Assembly: GCA_951804985.1 (NCBI GenBank)
Contig: OX638133.1
Span: 2,190,501-2,254,500 of the forward strand
Length of the DNA: 64,000 nucleotides
Direction of reading: 5' to 3'
From: Dryomyza anilis
Taxonomy: Eukaryota > Arthropoda > Insecta > Diptera > Dryomyzidae
The notes under the pieces were generated by a model, which did no database searches, was not told the DNA's origin, and saw nothing but the letters and a program-made list of their open reading frames with translations. Below, piece by piece: positions 57,901-64,000 of the stretch. A program made the position numbers and the translations under genes. The stretch's first letter is position 1, and each line of letters opens with the position of its first letter.

Positions 57901-60899
57901 GCGCCATGCAAGGCGACCCCAAATTTACTGCCACTGGCGGCGCGCAAGTGTGGGCGGGTGGGCGTTTGGTCGGTTGTGCAGTCGTTCGGCAGGACGTCAC
58001 GGCGGGTGTTTTGTGCGGGCTGCTGTTGCTTTTGGCAAATATGCTCAATCATGCTCATTGCCCTAGTCCTGCCGCGTACCTCCTACTGAGTGCACGGTGA
58101 GAAAAGGCGTTATATAAATTATTTTCCATAAAACATGATTAAAAATAATTAATAATGTTTTTTTGATTAAAATAAAAATGTGATAATTATATATTTGGTA
58201 TCATGTGGCAATAATAATAAGATATTTTCTTTTGTGGTTTACAACTACACAGCGTTGAAGTTTGCGATTGAGTTTTTCGCGGAAATACAACAAACAACAT
58301 TCGACAGGGTTGTTGTACAACATGAAGTTTTTGTGGGGGGCGGAATGACTGGACAACCCTGTCCTAGTAATCATGAAACCCATTTGTTTTTTGTTATCAT
58401 TTGTTCTTAAATACTAAAAACAAATATTATAAAAATAAACAAAACCAAAATATTGAAGTTTAGAATCAAATATCTTCAAAACTACTTGAAATATTAGCAA
58501 TCCATTTTATACTAAAATTTGTCTTTGCAAATCCAAAACAAATTCTATTTAAAATTTGAAAACTATTTTTGTAAAATGATAATATTTTTCTTTTCAATAA
58601 AAGGCCTAAAATGTACATAATATTTCATATATTATAAAAGTAAGAATTATTAAGAGACAATATATTATAATAATACAAATATTATAAATTAGCAATAATA
58701 CTCATAAATGTAAAATTAGTAACGCATAAATTGTGCTTATTATGCATAACATCTGAGCCTAATCCTCACCGTGTAGCACGCATATTAAAATGAGCCGACC
58801 TCAAGGGTGAAATGGGGTCCCCTTCTCCCCACTACAAAACAGGTTGCTGAAGAGTTTTGAGTTTGAGCTTTGTAGTGGGCTGTAACTTTTGTGGTTGGGT
58901 GTGTGTGTGTGTGGAAGATAAATGGATGGCTGGACTTACGGACGAACGAACGAAGGGGCAAACAGTCCCACGTACGGTTGAATGTACGAATTGTTGACAA
59001 ACGCAAAGGCGGATATATAAACTGCAGCACGGTGGGGGATGAGTTTATAAAAAAGAGATTTTCACAGATTTTGTTTGCTGTCGCTGACAGGCGGCGTTGC
59101 TGTTCTGTACCTGCTTACTGTGGGCAGTTCAGAGAACATGTTGCTCATTACCTGGCAACGTGTTTTGTTTGCTGTAGTTTAGAGCAACAGTCGGGTAATT
59201 AATCTGTTTGTTAAGCGATGCATGAGAATAGTGCAAGGATACATGCGACATACCAAGGAAGCACAGTAAAAATAAATAAAACACAAAATATGTCAGGGAC
59301 AAAGGATATATGAAATACACATTTAAAATTAGTCAATAGGATACATTATTATTTTAATGGGTAAATACCATTAAATACTACAAAATATTCTTAAATACTA
59401 TTAAATTGTTTTTGCGTTAATATGAAAATATTTATTTTTTTTACTATTGAATCAATAACAGTTCTATTGTGCAAGTCAGTATGGGGAACTGATTATTGTA
59501 TTTATTTTGGATCTTGTTATAACCTGACCTGACCAACATGATCTGACTATGAAAGTCTTACACTCAGTAAAAATTAAAAGTGTTTTGCTAATAACATTAT
59601 TTAATAGGATAAATTATTATTTTAATAGGTCCATCCCATTAAATACTATTAAGTACTATTAAATTGTTGTTGTGTTTATTGAAAATATATTTTTTTTTGT
59701 ATACTAATAAATCAATAACCGTACTAATAACCAATTTTAATATGCTTTTTTTCTGAGTGTATTAGGGAATATCTGAAATTAGGGAATTTTCAGATACACA
59801 TATATTGCATTATCAAAATACCCTTGTCTAAAAAATAGAATACCAAATTTTCAATATAAAATCTCATATTGCATGTGTTTTGTCTAAGAATGATGATATT
59901 CTATATATATTTCCATATTTACCCTAAATAAAAAAACTTGATATAGCTGGATCATCGCCAAAACAGTGTCGATAGGCAAAGGACACGGCGATAGACTAAT
60001 GTAGAATGTGTTCATTACTTACATGAGTGCAGACATTCCACAATGGTGGTTGCATCGATAAGGTAGCCGTGACACAGATTGCAGATGATGTGCGGGTTGA
60101 CGGCGTCCAGCAATATTGGACGCGGCTTGGCGAAAATGTAGCTGTCGTCGTTACTGTTGTTGCAGGGCGCGGGCTCATTTTCCTTCTCGTCGCTGGCATG
60201 CAAGGCTGCTGTTGACGTTGTCGTTGCTGTTGCAATTGCTGCTGTCGCTGACGAGGACGACGACAACAATGTCGAGGAAGATGTGGTTGATGTTGGCGAC
60301 GCCTGCTCTGTTTGTTGCTGTTGTGATTCATTGTCCTGCGCTGCGGCGTCTTCTTCAGTCTTGATGACAATATCAGCAGCAGCAGGTTCTGTAGTTGCGG
60401 CAGCATGTTGCTCACATTCCTGCTTAATCTCGTCAGCGCTACAACTCAAGCTATTGCTGTTGTTGCTGGTGCTGGTGCTACTGCTATCACAGGGCATTGT
60501 TGTTGTTGTTGTGGAAGTCACTGTTGTGGCATTTGCGAGAGTTGTTGTTGCTGCTGCAGTGACAGCAACTTGTTGTCGCACAGCTGTGACAACATGTTCA
60601 CGTTGTTGCTGCTGTTGTTGTTGTTGTTGCAGTTGTTGATGTTGTTGTTGCTGCGGTAGTTGTTGCTGATGCTGCAACGCATTTAAATTTTTAAAATAAT
60701 TCGCAATAAAATCCAGTTGTTGCTGCTGCATGTCGCGCGTTGCTGCTACTTTGGCATGACTTATGTTGCTAATGCTGTTGTTGCTGTTTTGCAGTGTGCT
60801 GCTGCTGGCCACGCTGGTTGCTGTTGTCGACGTGGCGGCGGCTGTCGTCAGCACATGTGGCGCTGCGGCTCCTGGGGGCGGTGGCACAGGCGGCGACAT
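45081..60899 (-). CDS. Psc: Posterior sex combs, PCGF-type RING subunit of Polycomb Repressive Complex 1
   Basis: Four coding exons (60899-60023, 55346-55256, 49277-49074, 48963-45081) join in phase to 5,055 nt, 1,684 residues plus stop; Drosophila Psc is about 1,600. The nuclear protein pairs with Sce/Ring1 in PRC1, supports H2A ubiquitylation and compacts chromatin. A Gln/Ser/Thr-rich N-terminus leads to a C3HC4 RING (Cys273, Cys276, Cys289, His291, Cys294, Cys297, Cys308, Cys311), the PCGF linker ([20 protein letters not shown], 324-343) and a RAWUL domain (about 407-477, [15 protein letters not shown]). The long basic, disordered C-terminus repeats motifs I know from fly Psc: [49 protein letters not shown] and [17 protein letters not shown]. 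These last blocks favour Psc over its paralogue Su(z)2. All splice sites are GT-AG with GTAAGT donors. Confidence 0.96.
49074..49277 (-). CDS. Psc: Psc coding exon 3 (PCGF linker)
   Basis: 204 bp, acceptor CCTTTACAG and donor GTAAGTTT. It encodes [20 protein letters not shown] through [20 protein letters not shown] to SLEYADI, the segment between RING and RAWUL conserved in Psc and Su(z)2. Confidence 0.95.
52489..52495 (+). promoter_or_regulatory. TATA box inside Psc intron 2, opposite strand
   Basis: GTATAAAAGCC, a strong TATA match, 49 bases before the ATG of a 52-codon small ORF. Around +30 (52519-52526) there is TCTGTGCA, only a weak initiator. Function is inferred. Confidence 0.3.
52544..52702 (+). 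CDS. Candidate 52-residue small ORF in Psc intron 2
   Basis: ATG (with A at -3) to TGA gives 52 residues starting [16 protein letters not shown], hydrophilic, with a His/Gln-rich stretch (THQHHQQ) near the end. No signal peptide, membrane segment or known domain. It runs antisense to Psc and is preceded by a TATA box. It lies within a CAG/GAC-rich, GC-richer island that looks more conserved than its surroundings, but short frames are frequent in such DNA. Low confidence; it may equally be non-coding regulatory sequence. Confidence 0.2.
   Translation: MSSTNGRTNKDDDYDMLLHGLEPTKESCFRMKLTSEQTHQHHQQLVAATKTQ
54635..54875. mobile_element. Family G MITE, copy 2, in Psc intron 2
   Basis: Ends TCGTCGTTGTAGAACGAAA and TTTCAGTTCTACAACGACGA with GGTGAC internal to the right end, as in the copy at 32939. 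241 bp, no ORF. TA follows the right end; the left flank is a T run. Confidence 0.8.
55256..55346 (-). CDS. Psc: Psc coding exon 2 (rest of RING)
   Basis: A 91-bp exon between acceptor TTTTCAG and donor GTAAGTG. It supplies [19 protein letters not shown] and the following [11 protein letters not shown], with the last four zinc-binding cysteines of the RING. Too short for ordinary ORF scans; found by phase and motif. Confidence 0.95.
59325..59480. mobile_element. Family B TIR element, partial
   Basis: Shares AATAGGATACATTATTATTTTAATGG-like and TACCATTAAATACTA words with the complete copy 80 bp downstream, but its termini are degraded. Confidence 0.5.
59561..59759. mobile_element. Family B TIR element, complete copy
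   Basis: Ends CACTCAGTAAAAA and TTTTTTTCTGAGTG form a 13-bp inverted repeat with one mismatch, flanked by TA on both sides (59559-59560 and 59760-59761). 199 bp of AATAGTATTTAA-type sequence and no ORF. This is the best example for defining the family: a Tc1/mariner-type MITE. Confidence 0.85.
60023..60899 (-). CDS. Psc: Psc coding exon 1
   Basis: Encodes residues 1-292 plus one base. ATG at 60899 is preceded by a spliced leader (acceptor TTGCACTTTTAG ending at 60918) and has no in-frame ATG before it. Gln runs (about residues 78-99) and Thr/Ser/Ala runs come from CAG/CAA-type repeats. It ends inside the RING at GAATGTCTGCACTCAT, then donor GTAAGT. The N-terminus ahead of the RING is of similar length to that in Drosophila but otherwise low-complexity. 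Confidence 0.92.
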
Positions 60900-60900
60900 A

Positions 60901-60912
60901 TTAGCGCTGCAT
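60901..60912 (-). CDS. Three-codon upstream ORF in the Psc leader
   Basis: ATG CAG CGC TAA in the leader exon, ending one base before the Psc start codon (TAA T ATG). A stop this close to the main ATG would let ribosomes terminate and reinitiate, or dampen Psc translation. It is in the mature leader only if the acceptor at 60918 is used. Confidence 0.45.
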   Translation of the reverse strand: MQR

Positions 60913-61159
60913 GTGAGCTAAAAGTGCAAAGAAAAGGAAAAATGTATTTTTTTGCAAATAATAAAATTAAAGAATATATAAAAATGTTATTAAAACCTTG
61001 TGACAGGTAGCCCTAATTTTATTAGTTACAGCAACTTCCGAAGCAACGCAGGCTGGCGCAACTGATAAGCAAAAGGAAAAACTTTGAAATAACTGATAAA
61101 CATCGGGTGGTAATTGAATAAAACAAGAAAAACTTTTTGACAGGGAGCCCAAATACCGA

Positions 61160-61191
61160 ACGTCCGACCGACCGACCGACCGACCGACCGA
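61160..61191. repeat. (GACC)n microsatellite
   Basis: Seven or so uninterrupted CGAC repeats in the Psc leader intron. An inverted counterpart (CGGT)n lies at 63608-63629. Confidence 0.85.
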
Positions 61192-62619
61192 CAGATCCAA
61201 AGTAGAGACAGACAAACAGCAGCAACTTTTCCAATACGGTAGATGTGACCTCAACCGCAGCGCGAGTAACGACTTAAGTAACTTTGTAGTTCGACGTTGA
61301 CCACAGAATTCTTCTTGGTTAACGATAAGCATCAGGGACGCAATAAATGGGATTTTCGTTGGTTTTATGTCTATATATTTCTTTTTTTTTATTTTATTAA
61401 GGGTTACTTTTTTTTTCGTCGTTAAGGATGCGCAAAATTCTCTCGAGTGTTGTTTGCACAGCATACAGCATATAAAAGAAAAATAACCATTGCAAATACC
61501 ATAATAATTACTTTGCTAAAGTAAGCTGAAACTTTTGCAAATTCACTGATACCATAACGAGACCCTCGTGTCTTTATCATTAACGACGATCAGTTCAGAA
61601 ATGAAAAATTAAATATTGTGCGTATATTGTACATCAAAAGCAACGTGACAAAATCCTGTTTTTTATTATAACTGTAATTTAAGTATTTAAAATTATTTTG
61701 TATCCTAGGAAAACACAATGTAAATTCCTTGAAATAACATAAAATGCGGATAATGCAAGAATTTACGCACTATTTTATACTTCATTATCTGTATTTGACC
61801 TTTTCCATTTTATAATAGAACATTATATAATAAAAGGCTTAACGCACACTCTTTTATATTTCATTATCTGAATTTGACCTTTTGTATTTAATAATACAAT
61901 TTTCTATATACATTGTAAAGATAAACGAAATAATTTTTAAATCTCGTAAAAATGTAATAAAAATTCATAGATGAATATAAAATTTTGAAAAGCCAAACGA
62001 ATAGAACTCTGAGGAAAATAATTTGATAAAACAGCTGGATATAGTCGCCGGATCATTGAATTTAATTCAAGTCAATTCTACTTAAATTTCCAAATTTGAT
62101 TGAATCTATTAAATTCTGAAGAGTTGTCCTGCTGTGGGGAAGATATTCCAATTATATTTTATCGGGTTCTTAAGACAGTTTAGTTTTTTTGCCAATATGA
62201 CTGAGCCGGTATACAAAGGAAAACGATTTAAATAAGAAATCGAAATTCAGAATAACATCCATATCCGAACCACTTTCAGACCAAGACAATGAATTTTTAC
62301 CACAAAGCTAAATGTTTTTGAGCAGTTCTCCCTAACGAAATTGTGGAAAGTAATGAATGGCTATGAAAACCAATAAATCCAATTATTTTTTTCTATTCAT
62401 AAAAAATCAAAATAAATCGAATAAGTCTAATAAAAAAATCCGGTGGGCACGATTATTTTAAAATTCCGTTTTTTCCAGCCCTAAACGTATGTCTAGCGGT
62501 AAAATTTTTCAATTTTGGATATCATCCCATTCATGATTTATTTGGAAAATAACATATTGGATGATCTTTTTAATTTAAACATATTATTGTGATATAACTC
62601 ATTGGAACAGGACCAAATA

Positions 62620-62840
62620 CCATAAAATTAATAGTTTTTAATTAGGTAATAGTATACAGTATTATTTCAAACGGTAAATACCATTAAATACTACACAATA
62701 CCTATAACATTATTTGTGGAGTTTATATGAAAATATTTGTTTTTCGTATACTATTATACTGTATACTATAATATTTGTTTTATATATTAAATCAATACTA
62801 TTAAATCAAGATTTTGAATAATGTTTTATTGGAGTGCGTG
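62620..62840. mobile_element. Family B-like element, degraded
   Basis: Contains GGTAAATACCATTAAATACTA and TGAAAATATTTGTTTTTCGTATACTATTA as in the complete copy at 59561, and ends near TTATTGGAGTG. Left end unclear. Confidence 0.5.
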
Positions 62841-64000
62841 AGAAGACGCCTAGGTTAATGCTGAAAGTGAATTCAAAACCGACTTTACTGTGGATACAAA
62901 ATCATCGAAAATATCATGACTTTTAGCGCAATGTAAACTCTAAATTTTTATGTAGTTAAGGTTGCCAAGTAAAATATTCGTTTGGGGTACACTTGAAATT
63001 CAAACGAGTGGTATAAATTGCAAAAGGGTGATTTGAACACATTTAGATTTTCATTTCATTTGAAGAATATAATAACGAATGATATATATTTAAATGTGAA
63101 ATTAATATGAAAAATCGATTCATTAAAAAGTCTCAAAGCCTTTCGTTGAAGCCTTTCGTTGCAAGGGGGACCAAATATATAAAAGAATGATAATCCTCCT
63201 AAATGGGTGAAGTCTGGCAACCCTAAATGCAGTTGATGTATACCTAAGAATTATGAGGTCTGTAAATTAAAATAAAAGTTTAAGTAAACCTTTCGATAAG
63301 TCAAAAAAGTTCCTAGGTCCAACTCACCAATCGGAGATTTTACATATTTTCCAACTATTGTTTTATGGAATATTTTAAAAACTTATATCGTGTTCTTCTA
63401 TTTTTTAGTTTCAGAAGTTGCTGTTCGTAAATGCTGTTTTTAAATGCGCCTCTAAACTGATGATCGAGTTCCACGATTAAACGAAACTAAAAGTTAAAAT
63501 AATTAACGACTGATTAACGATCGCAGGCAGCGTAATGAGTGAATCATGCCCGTTCGTTTCGAGCGCTTTTAACGACAGTCATAAACGCGGTGTCGAGTGT
63601 CAAAAGGCGGTCGGTCGGTCGGTCGGTCGCAGTCGCTAAATTAAGACATACTGCTTATCAAAATGCGCGGCTACACAAATTCCATGGATGCTGGCTGGCT
63701 GTGAACAGAACGTAGTTGGATAAAAGGCACCAACAAAAGAAAAATAAATACAAAAACTGTTGATTTTAATCCAGAATTTCCAACTAAAACTCAGCATGGG
63801 TATGCGAAGCCGGCCGCAAAGAGAGAGCGCGTTAAGTAAATACGAACGGCAGCACAAAGCAGAGTGGCAGAGAGGCAGGCAGTCAGCAGTCGACGATGAT
63901 GTTGATGAAGATGGCAATCGGCTGCAAACACGAAGGGCAGGAAGTGGCACCAAAGCAGGAGGATAAAACCGATGAATAGATGTTGTTGCTTGGTATATAG

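Larger units (their letters stand above)
55347..60022 (-). other. Psc: Psc intron 1 (4.7 kb)
   Basis: Between coding exons 1 and 2, splitting the RING. Contains a GC-richer block at 57360-58100 (CAG/GCTG- and GGCGG-rich) and two family B elements near the exon-1 end (59325-59480 partial, 59561-59759 complete). No alternative coding exon is evident. Confidence 0.7.
60918..64000 (-). other. Psc: Psc 5' non-coding region
   Basis: Upstream of the leader acceptor, so presumably the 5' UTR intron and possibly the promoter. Includes a (GACC)n run at 61160-61191, AT-rich DNA, a family B-like element at 62620-62840, a (GGTC)n run at 63608-63629, and a GC-richer end with GAGAGAG near 63821 and a PHO-type GCCATCTT on the minus strand near 63912. 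I cannot identify the first exon or start site. Confidence 0.5.

Noticed and set aside
60157..60659. Cys/Val/Leu-rich plus-strand frames of 82-160 codons
   Set aside because: Antisense of the CAG/CAA repeats in Psc exon 1.
45081..60899. Assignment as Su(z)2 instead of Psc
   Set aside because: RING and RAWUL alone fit both, but C-terminal blocks such as [11 protein letters not shown] and [17 protein letters not shown] match what I recall of Psc; a direct alignment would settle it.

Overview
This 64 kb window is AT-rich, intron-bearing and heavily loaded with transposable elements. It looks like chromosome from a higher (brachyceran) fly. Two protein genes are convincing. The first, on the + strand at 6413-10391, encodes a 285-residue protein made of four DM9 repeats; its start codon lies in a tiny first exon behind a TATA + initiator core promoter and a 3.1 kb intron. 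The second, on the - strand at 45081-60899, is the fly orthologue of Posterior sex combs (Psc), the PCGF-type RING subunit of Polycomb Repressive Complex 1. It has four coding exons whose phases join exactly into 1,684 codons plus stop. I infer fly ancestry from the Psc match (RING, RAWUL and several conserved C-terminal blocks) and from the fly-type repeats (GTCT-bearing mini-me/Helentron-like elements, Jockey/CR1-like and RTE retrotransposons). The species cannot be told from the sequence alone.

Layout. 0-6 kb: a 5'-truncated non-LTR retrotransposon with a 560-codon reverse transcriptase frame, AT-rich spacer, then a stack of nested elements (a retrotransposon 3' fragment split by a 1.2 kb terminal-inverted-repeat (TIR) element that is itself split by a tRNA-derived SINE). 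6-10.5 kb: the DM9 gene. 10.5-45 kb: a repeat graveyard of short non-autonomous DNA transposons with recognisable TIRs, three SINEs in the window overall, a Helentron-like element carrying two different 15-bp minisatellites, and one full-length but frameshifted RTE retrotransposon inserted inside another element's TIR. GC-richer islands at 14.8, 22.4, 25.7-26.5 and 28.3-29.2 kb stand out and may be regulatory. 45-61 kb: Psc, with two long introns (about 6.0 and 4.7 kb) containing GC-rich islands, one with a TATA-preceded 52-codon small ORF on the opposite strand. 61-64 kb: Psc 5' non-coding sequence; the real promoter is not identifiable and may lie outside.

The main structural result is that several repeat families here share one architecture: CAC(A/T)(C/G)A(A/G)-like termini, a 2-bp target duplication (TA where clear), and an interior filled with one family-specific short palindromic motif. 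Because the elements are nested and have related copies nearby, some insertion events can be read directly by comparing filled and empty sites.
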